DNA of 41,487 bases from Gemmataceae bacterium. Lineage in GTDB: Bacteria > Planctomycetota > Planctomycetia > Gemmatales > Gemmataceae. Both the position numbers and the translations under genes were made by a program. Shown in pieces: positions 15,353-23,107 of the stretch; within the stretch, counting starts at the first letter, position 1; each line of letters opens with the position of its first letter. The DNA lies in the NCBI GenBank assembly GCA_009692065.1, contig SHZY01000041.1, positions 1 through 41,487 on the forward strand. The letters are read 5' to 3'. The notes under the pieces were generated by a model that ran no database searches, had not been told where the DNA came from, and was given only the letters and a program-made list of their open reading frames with translations.

Positions 15353-17386
15353 TCATTTGTCATACTTCGCAAACCACGCCAGCACCCGCCGATACACATC
15401 CTCCCGATGCCGCGGCGATTTGATGCCGTGCCCTTCGTTCGGATAGATCACCATCTGCGTCGGCACCTCGTTCGCCAGGAGTGCCTGATGAAACGCCTTC
15501 CCCATCGGCAACGGGCAGCGGCGGTCGTCGCGCGCGTGCAGGATCAGCGTCGGCGTCTTCACCTTGTCGGCATACGTCAGCGGACTCATCTTGCGGTAGC
15601 GCTCTGGCTGTTCCCACGGCGTGCCGCCCAGCTCCCAGGTCGTCCAGCTTTGCAAATCGCTGAGGCCGTACATCATGTTCATATCGGTGACGGCATTCTG
15701 CGCAACGGCCGCGCGAAACTGGTGCGTCTGTCCGACGAGCCAGCTCGCCATGAAGCCCCCGTAGCTGATGCCGTAGACGAACTGCCGTTTCGGATCGACC
15801 GTGCCGTCTTTCACGAGCTTGTCAATGCCGGTGAGAATATCGCGCATATCGCCGCCGCCGAGGTCGAAGCGATCGGCGTCGAGGAACTTCTTGCCGTAGC
15901 CAGTCGAACCGCGGAAGTTAGGCTGGAAGACGGCGTAGCCGTGAGCGGCGAAGAGCTGGACGGTGAAGTCGAATAAACCCCAATAGACTTGACCGTGTGG
16001 CCCACCATGTGGATAGACGATCAGCTTATATGGCGGTTTTGCGACATCTGGCGGTGGGAGGGTTAGGACGCCATCTATCTCCAATCCCTCATTTCTCCAT
16101 TTCACCACATCGGGTTGGCTGACATAGCGATCGCCGAGTTTGGAATTGGTTGATGGCAATCGTCCTCGCCGACGTTCGCTTTCGAGGTAGCGAGTACCAG
16201 GATCGTCATCAGCCCAGCCGCCCAAAATGTCCTTGCCCGTGGCAATGTGAATTTGTGTCAGCCTCGAACCGATGCCCGTGTCGCCGTAATACCAAAAATA
16301 GCCATCGGTGTCCCAGCAGTCATTGAACAACGGAAAAAATGGAGATGGATGAAGCGGCTTGCCAAGCTTGCCGTCGTGATGGTCGAAGAGAGGCTTCGCA
16401 ACTGATCTCCCGTCACTGAACGTCAGCATCGTAAGATTCAGAACATCCCGATGCGGCCCCTTCCTTGGACTGCTGAGATACGCGATCTGCTTGCCGTCCG
16501 GCGACCAGCGCGGCGACACGTCGGGGCCGGGGTTGGTGGTGAGCTGCGTTTGCTTCTTGGTGGCGACGTCGATGAGATAGAGATCGAAGTTCTTGTTGAT
16601 GTTGAATCGCACCGATTCGCAGTCCTTCGACTTGTTGGCGACCACTACAAGTGACTTTCCGTCGGGCGACCATTGCGGATCGCCGTACCAGATGTCGTCA
16701 TTGGTGAGACGCGTGACTTTTCGCGTGCCCGATGGTTCGATCGTCGCAATCCACACCTGCGCCGCCCCGTATCCCGTGTAGCCCTCGCCCTGATCCGGCC
16801 GGACGATCTCGACATCGTTGTCGATTTCCTCCTTCGTGCGTGGGTCCACTCCATCGTCTGCGATGAAGGCGAGCTTCTTGCTGTCCGGCGAGAACGCGAC
16901 CCGGCCGTAAAAGCCGTCGTGAAACACGCGGCCTAGCCCGGTCGGCCCTTCAATGAGCGGAACGGAGTATCCGGTTTTGACGCTGTACAGCCGAATGCCC
17001 ACTGCCGTGTCGGAGTAAGGCGGCACGGGCGGCGGAGGCCTTGGGCTGCCGAACCCCGTCGGACGTGTCGACAGAAACGCGATCCATTGGCCATCCGGCG
17101 ACACCACCGGCGACCGGCCATCGGGTTCGTCCTTCTCCAACGGCTTGCGGTTCTCGCGATTGCCCGTCACCAGCCAGAGCGAATGACGTTCCAGCTTCGT
17201 CTTGGCATCGATCCACACGCGCTCGTAGACAAGCTTCTCCTCCTTGGCAAAGAGTGCCGGCGAACGCACGCTTTCCATTAGATAGAGATCCTCGACCGCG
17301 AGCGGCTTCTTCTCTTGAGCGCTCGCCGTCGACAATCCGAGCAGCAACGACATTGACAGACAAGCGATCCAGCGAATGGTGGCCAT
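15353..17386 (-). CDS. Secreted S9 family prolyl oligopeptidase-type peptidase
   Basis: This 677-residue exported serine peptidase has a signal peptide (1-23, ending ASA). Residues about 30-420 form a beta-propeller with WSPDGK/FSPDSK blade motifs, which gates substrates, and about 430-677 the catalytic alpha/beta hydrolase domain. The triad is Ser541 in GISYGGFMASW, an Asp in HARDDRRCP (620-621) and His653 in NEGHGIK. Length and order fit acylaminoacyl-peptidase/dipeptidyl-peptidase relatives. It probably digests oligopeptides outside the cytoplasm. It lies upstream of the SGNH gene on the same strand. Confidence 0.92.
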   Translation of the reverse strand: MATIRWIACLSMSLLLGLSTASAQEKKPLAVEDLYLMESVRSPALFAKEEKLVYERVWIDAKTKLERHSLWLVTGNRENRKPLEKDEPDGRSPVVSPDGQWIAFLSTRPTGFGSPRPPPPVPPYSDTAVGIRLYSVKTGYSVPLIEGPTGLGRVFHDGFYGRVAFSPDSKKLAFIADDGVDPRTKEEIDNDVEIVRPDQGEGYTGYGAAQVWIATIEPSGTRKVTRLTNDDIWYGDPQWSPDGKSLVVVANKSKDCESVRFNINKNFDLYLIDVATKKQTQLTTNPGPDVSPRWSPDGKQIAYLSSPRKGPHRDVLNLTMLTFSDGRSVAKPLFDHHDGKLGKPLHPSPFFPLFNDCWDTDGYFWYYGDTGIGSRLTQIHIATGKDILGGWADDDPGTRYLESERRRGRLPSTNSKLGDRYVSQPDVVKWRNEGLEIDGVLTLPPPDVAKPPYKLIVYPHGGPHGQVYWGLFDFTVQLFAAHGYAVFQPNFRGSTGYGKKFLDADRFDLGGGDMRDILTGIDKLVKDGTVDPKRQFVYGISYGGFMASWLVGQTHQFRAAVAQNAVTDMNMMYGLSDLQSWTTWELGGTPWEQPERYRKMSPLTYADKVKTPTLILHARDDRRCPLPMGKAFHQALLANEVPTQMVIYPNEGHGIKSPRHREDVYRRVLAWFAKYDK

Positions 17387-17411
17387 GTTAGACGTCTCCT
17401 GAGTCGTTTCT

Positions 17412-17492
17412 GGCGAACGGCCAGCGTTAGCTGGCTGGTGAGTGATTTATGCGAATGATCATGCACCAGCCAGCTTACGCTGGCCGTTCGCC
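17412..17492. repeat. 29-bp inverted repeat, GGCGAACGGCCAGCG family
   Basis: Left arm 17412-17440 and right arm 17464-17492 are complementary at 28 of 29 positions; the unit begins GGCGAACGGCCAGCGT and ends GCTGGCTGGTG. It lies between the divergent S9 peptidase and LamG genes. It is unrelated in sequence to the TTTAGCG family. Confidence 0.85.
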
Positions 17493-17547
17493 TTGTGCAA
17501 CAGTACGCTGGCACGGTACCACCATGCACCCTACCGAGGAGCACATC

Positions 17548-18420
17548 ATGGGAAGCAGCGGAATACTCAGCATCGCCCTAGTCTGTGGCTTCATGGTCCT
17601 AGCGGCGGCGCCCATCAGCGCCGGCGATGAGGCCGCTCTCAAGAAAGCCGTCACGTTCTACGCGTCGTTCGATAAGAGCTTGATGCCCGATGTCGGCGTC
17701 GGGCCGATCCGAACGCGTTTCGGCACTCCGACCGAGCCGGCGAAGTTCACGTTCGAACCCGGCTTTAATAAGAAGATTTACCACATCGCCAAGGGCAAGG
17801 GGATCGCTGGCGGCTGCCTGGAGGCAACCGACGTGCTGCCCAATCGCGGGCGATTCTACTACCCGGTGAAGGGGAACCTCGCCTACAAAAACGGCGGCTG
17901 GAGCGGCGCTTGCTCGATGTGGATCAACATGGACCCCGCCGCACTTAAGTTGGGGTTTTGCGATCCAGTGCAGATCACGCAGAAGGGGGCCAACAACGGC
18001 GGCATCTGGTTCGACTTCAATGACGCCAAGCCACGCGACCTGCGTATGGGCGTCTTTCCAGCCGTGCCTGAAGGAACGGTGGGCGCCAAGGAAAGCGACG
18101 ATGACGCGCCGATGGTGTGGGTGAAGAAAGTTCTGTTCAAGACCGGCGATTGGCATCACGTCGTCCTGTCGTGGTCGAACTTCGACACCGGCAAGAAGGA
18201 CGCCGTCGCCACGCTCTACATCGACGGCAAGAAAATCGGCGCCGTCAAGGATCGTGCCATCGCCATGGATTGGGACATCGAGCAAGCGGGCATCTACACC
18301 GCGCTCGGTTACACGGGGCTGCTCGACGAAATGGCGCTATTCAATCGCGCCCTGACGGCCGACGAGGTGGCGGCGCTGCACAAAACGCCTGGGTTGTTGA
18401 CGGGGCTCAAGAAGAAATAG
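17548..18420 (+). CDS. Secreted LamG/concanavalin-like domain protein
   Basis: This 290-residue protein has a signal peptide (about 1-24, LVCGFMVLAAAPISAG). The rest is a LamG/pentraxin-like beta-sandwich; the diagnostic C-terminal part reads HHVVLSWSNFDTGKKDAVA, TLYIDGKKIG and LLDEMALFNRALTADEVAAL, typical of planctomycete LamG domains that probably bind carbohydrate. No catalytic motif is recognised. The ATG at 17548 is chosen because GAGGAG lies 6 bases before it and the signal peptide starts there; an earlier in-frame ATG at 17449 would begin inside the repeat. Ligand unknown. Confidence 0.85.
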   Translation: MGSSGILSIALVCGFMVLAAAPISAGDEAALKKAVTFYASFDKSLMPDVGVGPIRTRFGTPTEPAKFTFEPGFNKKIYHIAKGKGIAGGCLEATDVLPNRGRFYYPVKGNLAYKNGGWSGACSMWINMDPAALKLGFCDPVQITQKGANNGGIWFDFNDAKPRDLRMGVFPAVPEGTVGAKESDDDAPMVWVKKVLFKTGDWHHVVLSWSNFDTGKKDAVATLYIDGKKIGAVKDRAIAMDWDIEQAGIYTALGYTGLLDEMALFNRALTADEVAALHKTPGLLTGLKKK

Positions 18421-18432
18421 TGAGCCGCTTGC

Positions 18433-18490
18433 CGTTTAGCGCTCGCGTTGAAGCGCCGGGCCGTCGATGGTTTGGCGCGAGCGCTAAACG
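18433..18490. repeat. Palindromic element, TTTAGCG family, between LamG gene and tRNAs
   Basis: Perfect 14-bp arms CGTTTAGCGCTCGC (18433-18446) and its complement (18477-18490) around a 30-base centre. It separates the LamG gene from the oppositely oriented tRNA genes. Confidence 0.85.
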
Positions 18491-18504
18491 CAAGCGTGGT
18501 CAAA

Positions 18505-18577
18505 GGTGACCAGTGGGATTCGAACCCACGTAACCTGGGTCACGGCCAGGCCCCTGATGCCTCTCGGGTACGGCCAC
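18505..18577 (-). tRNA. tRNA-His (GTG), with C at position 33
   Basis: The minus strand folds as a 73-base tRNA: acceptor GTGGCCG/TGGTCAC (with G-U pairs), a 3-bp D stem CCC/GGG, anticodon stem CCTGG/CCAGG with loop CCGTGAC, a 4-base variable region, and T arm GTGGG-TTCGAAT-CCCAC. The anticodon is GTG and the discriminator base is C, which suits tRNA-His. Two things are odd: the loop has C instead of the near-universal U at position 33, and the base before the first acceptor base is T rather than the G expected at position -1. No CCA is encoded. It may be a weakly functional or degenerate copy. Confidence 0.75.
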
Positions 18578-18579
18578 AG

Positions 18580-18653
18580 TATCCCCGGCAGGAGTCGAAC
18601 CTGCATGACCTCCGCCTTCGCAGGGCGGCGTGCCTCCGCCACACCCCGGGGAT
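18580..18653 (-). tRNA. tRNA-Arg (GCG)
   Basis: The minus strand folds as a 74-base tRNA: acceptor ATCCCCG/CGGGGAT, D stem GTG/CAC with a GG-containing loop, anticodon stem CCGCC/GGCGG with loop CTGCGAA, a variable region of about 7 bases, and T arm GCAGG-TTCGACT-CCTGC; discriminator A. The anticodon GCG reads arginine CGC/CGU. Bacteria usually read these codons with an A34 (inosine) tRNA, so G34 is unusual. It is only two bases from the tRNA-His gene, so they must be processed from one transcript. Confidence 0.8.
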
Positions 18654-18662
18654 ATTTCTAAG

Positions 18663-18735
18663 TACCCTGGATGGGATTCGAACCCACGATCTTCACGGTG
18701 AGAACGTGACGACCACTCCCCTGGTCCGCCAGGGC
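18663..18735 (-). tRNA. tRNA-Glu (CTC)
   Basis: The minus strand folds as a regular 73-base tRNA: acceptor GCCCTGG/CCAGGGT, D stem GACC/GGTC, anticodon stem TCACG/CGTGA with loop TTCTCAC (U33 present), a 5-base variable region and T arm GTGGG-TTCGAAT-CCCAT; discriminator A. The anticodon CTC reads glutamate GAG, a frequent codon in this GC-rich DNA. CCA is not encoded. It looks the most canonical of the four. Confidence 0.85.
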
Positions 18736-18740
18736 CTTTT

Positions 18741-18821
18741 CGGGAGGGCGAGGCTCCCGCCGAGCCGCGAACCCGTGGAAACTTGGCGATGCAACGGCTC
18801 GGCAGGAGCCTCGCCCTCCCG
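18741..18821. repeat. 27-bp inverted repeat, GGGAGGGCGAGGCTCC family, inside the tRNA array
   Basis: Left arm 18741-18767 and right arm 18795-18821 match at 26 of 27 positions; the unit begins CGGGAGGGCGAGGCTCC and ends GCCGAGCCG. It occupies the space between the third and fourth tRNA genes. Confidence 0.85.
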
Positions 18822-18837
18822 GCAATCTGCATGTCAA

Positions 18838-18911
18838 TGGCTCAGGTGGGATTCGAACCCACAGCATCTCTCGGTCTGAACGAAAGTGGTCTACCGATTG
18901 CCTACCGAGCC
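18838..18911 (-). tRNA. tRNA with anticodon CAG (Leu) but short variable arm
   Basis: The minus strand folds as a 74-base tRNA: acceptor GGCTCGG/CTGAGCC, anticodon stem TTTCG/CGAGA with loop TTCAGAC, T arm GTGGG-TTCGAAT-CCCAC, discriminator A. The anticodon CAG should read leucine CUG, but bacterial tRNA-Leu is class II with a long variable arm, whereas here only about six bases (GATGCT) lie between the anticodon stem and T stem. The D stem is also weak (about two good pairs). It may be a misfolded or decaying tRNA, or an unusual class I reader of CUG. Its identity is therefore uncertain. Confidence 0.65.
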
Positions 18912-19025
18912 TTTTCCAGGAATCAGGGGACAGGAATCAGAGCGAGCCGGAAGCGTTAGCGACCGGAGTGCTCCGCGACTGCGCAAGTAGTGACGTGAGA
19001 CTTGCGGGAATGGTTCGCGCGCTTC

Positions 19026-20195
19026 TCAACAAAACTCGAGCGCCATCAAAGCGTAGAGCTTGGCGACGCGGGAAAGATCGGAGATGGAGACCCACTCGTT
19101 CAGCGTGTGCGCGCCGCCGGCGTTGGGCCCGTGCGTGATGCCCGGCACGTTGGCGAGAGACCAGAAGGTATTGCAATCATCGCAGAACGGTTTGGCGCCG
19201 ATGGGCAGAGGCCGATCCGACAGCGATTGGTACGCCTCCTGAAAGATCGGCACGAACGGATTCTTCTGATCTAGCAAGAATGCGTCGCGCATCAGGCACA
19301 ACTCAGCCGTGATCGTCGTGCCGGTAGCCTGGGCGACTTCGTCGAGCACCGCGCGGAACTGGCGTTCAACGTCCGCTCGCTTGGTCCCCGGCAACCAGCG
19401 GCGTGTCCCCTCCAGCCGGCAGATTTGCGGATACTGGTTGAAGATCTCGCCGCTATGGATCTGACCGATGAACAGGCTCTCCGGCCCGGCCATCGGATCG
19501 CGATTGACTGCCAAATCCTTGTCGAGCGCGAGCAGCCGGCGCACCAATTCCGCACCCGCCGCGATCACGTTCGGCTCGGCCGGGCGCATCACCTCGTGGA
19601 TCGGCGCGCCGGGCCGTTGAATGCTGACCTTCCACGTGATGCCGCCGCGACCGATCACCGGCAGCACCTCGTTGAGGTATTCTGGAATCAGCACCGCATC
19701 GCCGACGTAGCCGGCACGGATCAGCGCATCGAGTTGTCGGCCATCCCCCCACGGCGTTTCATGCAGATCGTGCGCCGTGAGCAGAATCCCGCCGGAATCC
19801 AGTGCATCGGCATCGCGCAATGCCAGCAGCCCTTCAGCCGCAGCCGCGGTGCCCGCCTTCATGTCCGACGAGCCGCTGCCGCGCAAAAGATCGCCTTCCA
19901 CGCGCGGCGGCACGAACGGCAGATGCACCGTGTCGAGGTGTCCGTTAAACTGCAACGTCTTGCCCGGCTTCTTGCCCGCCCAGCGCACCGCGACCGCCGG
20001 CGCCTGGGGATAGTCCGCCTCGGGACGCTCGACGTTGAAGCCTTCCGCTTTGAGCAAGTCGGCGAAGCAATCCAGCACGCCCTTTGCTTCGCCGGTGCGG
20101 CTCTGCACGCCTACCAATTTGGTCGCCATGTCCAGCAGGCGCTTCGGCTTTACGGCGCTGAAGACGCGATTGCGCAAGGTGTCGCTGGATTTCAT
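19026..20195 (-). CDS. M20 family metallopeptidase (ArgE/DapE-like)
   Basis: This 389-residue cytoplasmic zinc hydrolase of the M20/ArgE/DapE/carboxypeptidase G2 family removes acyl groups or amino acids from small substrates. Metal and catalytic residues are visible: His86 and Asp88 in NGHLDTVH, Asp111 in GSSDMKAG, Glu146 in HDLHETPWG, and a His in the C-terminal GGAHTLNEWV. A dimerisation domain interrupts the catalytic domain at about residues 190-305, as is usual. The exact substrate cannot be told. It is followed on the minus strand by the tRNA array. Confidence 0.9.
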   Translation of the reverse strand: MKSSDTLRNRVFSAVKPKRLLDMATKLVGVQSRTGEAKGVLDCFADLLKAEGFNVERPEADYPQAPAVAVRWAGKKPGKTLQFNGHLDTVHLPFVPPRVEGDLLRGSGSSDMKAGTAAAAEGLLALRDADALDSGGILLTAHDLHETPWGDGRQLDALIRAGYVGDAVLIPEYLNEVLPVIGRGGITWKVSIQRPGAPIHEVMRPAEPNVIAAGAELVRRLLALDKDLAVNRDPMAGPESLFIGQIHSGEIFNQYPQICRLEGTRRWLPGTKRADVERQFRAVLDEVAQATGTTITAELCLMRDAFLLDQKNPFVPIFQEAYQSLSDRPLPIGAKPFCDDCNTFWSLANVPGITHGPNAGGAHTLNEWVSISDLSRVAKLYALMALEFC

Positions 20196-20213
20196 GGCGA
20201 TTTCCTCCTGTTA

Positions 20214-20264
20214 GCCGGACGCGCAAGCGACGGAGGTGTTTTTTCCGTCGCTTGCGCGTCCGGC
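20214..20264. repeat. Perfect 21-bp inverted repeat, GCCGGACGCGCAAGCG family
   Basis: Left arm 20214-20234 and right arm 20244-20264 are perfectly complementary over 21 bp around a loop with five T. It sits between the VOC gene stop and the M20 peptidase start on the same strand and could end or attenuate the upstream transcript. Confidence 0.85.
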
Positions 20265-20268
20265 AAAC

Positions 20269-20667
20269 TCATTCAGTCAACGGCTCATGGCGAAACTCCG
20301 GCAGATTCGCTTGGCCAAACCAGTGATCCAGTTCCAGATACTGCATGTATTCGATGATGACGCCATTTTTGTGCACGAACGCCACTTCCAGAAAGGGTGC
20401 AGGAAAAAACGGGCCCAGTACTACCTCTTCGCCGACAATCGCCTCGCGCAAATTCTCGACCCGATAGGCGACGTGCGGCCAATGCCAGAGCTTCCACAGG
20501 CCGACCTGCTCGGCCGCCACGTTAGGCATCTCCTTCGGCCGGATGTATTCGATCCGTGCTGGGTGCAGCCGTGGATTCGTGACCCACACCTGGCTGTCGG
20601 CCACCCACGATTCACCCGGCTGCGGCTCCGTCGTGATGATGCCGATGTGATCGAACGCTTTCTTCAT
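20269..20667 (-). CDS. VOC (glyoxalase/bleomycin-resistance fold) family protein
   Basis: This 132-residue protein opens with [14 protein letters not shown] and has [17 protein letters not shown] in the middle and [11 protein letters not shown] near the end, the pattern of the vicinal-oxygen-chelate fold with a His near residue 7 and a Glu near 105 as candidate metal ligands. Family members act as glyoxalases, dioxygenases, isomerases or binding proteins, and the sequence does not say which. The ATG overlaps the stop of the response-regulator gene (ATGA), so translation of the two is probably coupled. Confidence 0.75.
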   Translation of the reverse strand: MKKAFDHIGIITTEPQPGESWVADSQVWVTNPRLHPARIEYIRPKEMPNVAAEQVGLWKLWHWPHVAYRVENLREAIVGEEVVLGPFFPAPFLEVAFVHKNGVIIEYMQYLELDHWFGQANLPEFRHEPLTE

Positions 20668-21056
20668 GTAGGCGTCTCCGTCGGCTGGATCGGGCAGATA
20701 CGCTGCACGCTCTCCAGAAATCGGTCCATCGCGAACGGTTTACGCAGGTAATCATCGACGCCGAGCATCTCCGCATAGGCTTTATGGCGACTGCCTTCGT
20801 TGGCAGTCATCATGATGACCTTCGGGTGGTTCTTGTCCTTGCTCTTCAATCCTTCGATGACGAGGAATCCGCTCTTCTTCGGCATCATCATATCGACGAT
20901 CACCAGGTCCGGATGTTCCTTGTCGGCGAGCACGAGTCCCGCGGCGCCGTCATGGGCGGCAACCACGCGATACCCCTTGCCCTCGAGGACCAGACGCAGT
21001 CCTTGCACGATCTCGCGGTCGTCATCCACAACCAGAATCGTCTTCGCGGCAGCCAT
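20664..21056 (-). CDS. Receiver-only response regulator
   Basis: This 130-residue protein is a single CheY-like receiver domain with no output domain. The phosphoacceptor is Asp55 in [12 protein letters not shown]; the acidic pair is in VVDDDRE near residue 11, the switch Thr is T84 in MMTANEG, and the conserved Lys is K106 in YLRKPF. It would receive phosphate from an unlinked histidine kinase and act by protein contact. It overlaps the VOC gene by four bases and is divergent from agmatine deiminase. No histidine kinase gene is in the window. Confidence 0.92.
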   Translation of the reverse strand: MAAAKTILVVDDDREIVQGLRLVLEGKGYRVVAAHDGAAGLVLADKEHPDLVIVDMMMPKKSGFLVIEGLKSKDKNHPKVIMMTANEGSRHKAYAEMLGVDDYLRKPFAMDRFLESVQRICPIQPTETPT

Positions 21057-21137
21057 GCGTTGGCCAACTCCTACAATAGCGCAACGAATTCGTTCGACAT
21101 CGCTTGCTTATTGTATTATCCTTGGCGTCGGAATTGA

Positions 21138-22178
21138 ATGATGACGGCAACGCCCGCCTCCCTCGGCTTTCTCATGCCCGCGGAATGGGAGCCGCACGAG
21201 GCTACCTGGCTGGCGTGGCCGCACGAGCGCTCCGATTGGCCCGGCAAATTCTCCCCCATCCCCTGGGTCTATGCCGAGATCGTCAAGCATCTGCATGTCG
21301 GCGAGTTCGTGCACATCCTAGTCAACGATGCCGTCAGCGAGAAGCGCGCACGGGCGGTGCTCCAGCAAGTCGGCGTCGATTTCGAACGCATTCGCTTCTT
21401 TCGCATCCCCACCGACCGCGTCTGGACGCGCGACTCCGGCCCCATTTTTGTGAGGCATGCGGACGGCAAGCTCGCTATCACTGACTGGCATTTCAATGCC
21501 TGGGCCAAGTACGACAACTGGAAGAACGACGATCAGGTGCCGGCGCGCTTAAATAAGCACCTTCGGCTCAAAAGCTGGCAGCCGAAATGCAAAGGCCGAC
21601 GGGTTGTCCTGGAAGGCGGCAGCATCGATGTCAACGGACAGGGACTCTTGCTGACAACCGAGGAGTGCCTGCTCAGCCCGATCCAGGCTCGCAATCCGGA
21701 TTTGACGCGTGCGGACATCGAAAGAACTCTGGGCGATTACCTCGGCATCAAGAAGGTGCTCTGGCTGGGCAACGGCATCGCCGGCGACGACACTCATGGC
21801 CACATCGATGACCTGGCGCGGTTTGTGGCCCCGCGCACGATCGTGACCGTCGTCGAGCAATCGCAAGCCGATCCAAATTACGAGCCGTTGCAGGAGAATT
21901 TACGCCGCTTGCAAGCGCTGACCGATCTGGAGATTGTCGAGCTGCCCATGCCGACCCCGCTCCACTTCAAGGGCCAGCGCTTGCCGATCAGTTATGCGAA
22001 CTTCTACATCGCCAACGGCGTGGTGCTGATGCCGACCTTCAATGATCCGGCCGATCGTATCGCACTGGGAATCTTGGCAGAGTTGTTTCCGACTCGTCGC
22101 GTCGTCGGTATCCACGCCGTCGATCTCGTCTGGGGTCTCGGCACACTCCACTGCATGACGCAGCAGCAACCAGTGTAG
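21138..22178 (+). CDS. aguA: Agmatine deiminase
   Basis: This 346-residue member of the peptidylarginine-deiminase-like family converts agmatine to N-carbamoylputrescine and ammonia, a step from arginine to polyamines. Characteristic segments are MPAEWEPHEATWLAWPHE, WTRDSGPIF, EGGSIDVNGQG and HGHIDDLARF, and the catalytic cysteine is C339 in GTLHCMTQQ. Length and active-site layout are standard. The gene is single and divergent from the response regulator. A distant peptidylarginine deiminase function is possible but less likely at this length. Confidence 0.92.
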   Translation: MMTATPASLGFLMPAEWEPHEATWLAWPHERSDWPGKFSPIPWVYAEIVKHLHVGEFVHILVNDAVSEKRARAVLQQVGVDFERIRFFRIPTDRVWTRDSGPIFVRHADGKLAITDWHFNAWAKYDNWKNDDQVPARLNKHLRLKSWQPKCKGRRVVLEGGSIDVNGQGLLLTTEECLLSPIQARNPDLTRADIERTLGDYLGIKKVLWLGNGIAGDDTHGHIDDLARFVAPRTIVTVVEQSQADPNYEPLQENLRRLQALTDLEIVELPMPTPLHFKGQRLPISYANFYIANGVVLMPTFNDPADRIALGILAELFPTRRVVGIHAVDLVWGLGTLHCMTQQQPV

Positions 22179-22215
22179 ACCTCACGCTCCCAGGATGTGA
22201 AAAAATCAACCACGA

Positions 22216-22302
22216 CTCACGCAAAGGCGCAAAGCCGCAAAGAAATGCCAGGTAAATGCATCGATTCTTGTTTTCCTTTGCGACTTTGCGCCTTTGCGTG
22301 AG
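22216..22302. repeat. 27-bp inverted repeat, CACGCAAAGGCGCAAAG family
   Basis: Left arm 22216-22242 and right arm 22276-22302 are complementary at 26 of 27 positions; each arm itself repeats GCAAAG/GCGCAAAG with a period of about eight bases. It lies between the convergent agmatine deiminase and NAD(P)HX epimerase genes. Confidence 0.8.
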
Positions 22303-22355
22303 ATTATTTCACATGCTCTCCGCGTGAGGAAAGTCCGTCACGCGGATCGTGACGA

Positions 22356-23000
22356 CTACACTCCAATTTCGATGACATGCACGCGCCCGGTCCACTCCCT
22401 TGAAGCAGGATTTCGATAGCCAAGCTTCGGCGCCACAAACGTGGCCGTGTGCTCCACTCGAACCGCGGCGCCGACTGGTTCGCCGGTATCGCAGTCGAGC
22501 CCCGACGGAATATCGACGGCCAACACCCTGGCAGAACTCGCGTTGATGAGCGGAATGATGCGATCAAACGGCGCACGCACCGGTCCGGTCAACCCGGTGC
22601 CGAAGAGCGCATCCACGATCCAGTCGGCACGCGCGAACCTCGACGTCAACTTGGCGTCATCGAGTTGCGTCCCCGGCCAAACTTCCGTCGGCACGCCATG
22701 CTTTTGCAGGATGTCCCATTGCATCGCGGCCTCGGCAGACAGGTCATCCGGCGTCGCGAAGAGGAGGCTGCGAATGTCGAATCCCCAGTCGGCGAGATGG
22801 CGTGCGATGACGAGCCCGTCGCCGCCGTTGTTGCCTTTGCCACAGCAAATGACGACGGGGCCGCGGACGCCAAGCGATTGCAGCAGTTGGGCTGCGCCGC
22901 GGCCGGCGTTTTCCATCAGGACGGCGGACGGAATGCCGAGTTGTTGGATGGCGTGTTGATCGAATGTGCGGACCTGGTCACGCGAATGAAACGCACCCAT
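22356..23000 (-). CDS. nnrE: NAD(P)H-hydrate epimerase (YjeF N-domain)
   Basis: This 214-residue enzyme interconverts the R and S forms of damaged, hydrated NAD(P)H so that a dehydratase can repair it. The fold is Rossmann-like with CCGKGNNGGDGLVIARHL near residue 60, DALFGTGLTGPV, DIPSGLDCDTG and FVAPKLGYRNP, all family hallmarks. Only the epimerase half is present; the fused dehydratase domain of E. coli Nnr is absent. The start at 23000 follows AGGAATATC and the conserved QVRTFDQHAIQQLG; longer frames would run through the 23014-23102 repeat. KDPG aldolase lies upstream on the same strand. Confidence 0.9.
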   Translation of the reverse strand: MGAFHSRDQVRTFDQHAIQQLGIPSAVLMENAGRGAAQLLQSLGVRGPVVICCGKGNNGGDGLVIARHLADWGFDIRSLLFATPDDLSAEAAMQWDILQKHGVPTEVWPGTQLDDAKLTSRFARADWIVDALFGTGLTGPVRAPFDRIIPLINASSARVLAVDIPSGLDCDTGEPVGAAVRVEHTATFVAPKLGYRNPASREWTGRVHVIEIGV

Positions 23001-23013
23001 GGATGATATTCCT

Positions 23014-23102
23014 GTTGTGGCACGGTCTCCTGACCGTGCCACGGGTCGGACCGCAGGTCTCCGTAGCGTGTGCGTGGCACGTTCAGGAGACCGTGCCACA
23101 AC
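23014..23102. repeat. 29-bp inverted repeat, TGGCACGGTCTCCTGACCGTGCC family
   Basis: Left arm 23014-23042 and right arm 23074-23102 are complementary apart from one or two positions, and each arm is itself a palindrome (GGCACGGTC/GACCGTGCC around TCCT). It lies between the KDPG aldolase and NAD(P)HX epimerase genes on the minus strand. Confidence 0.8.
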
Positions 23103-23107
23103 GAAGG

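Noticed and set aside
18448..18879. A 143-codon plus-strand frame across the tRNA array
   Set aside because: It starts at TTG and is the antisense of four tRNA genes; its WDSNP- and ESNLH-like peptides are the well-known false translation of reverse-complemented T arms.
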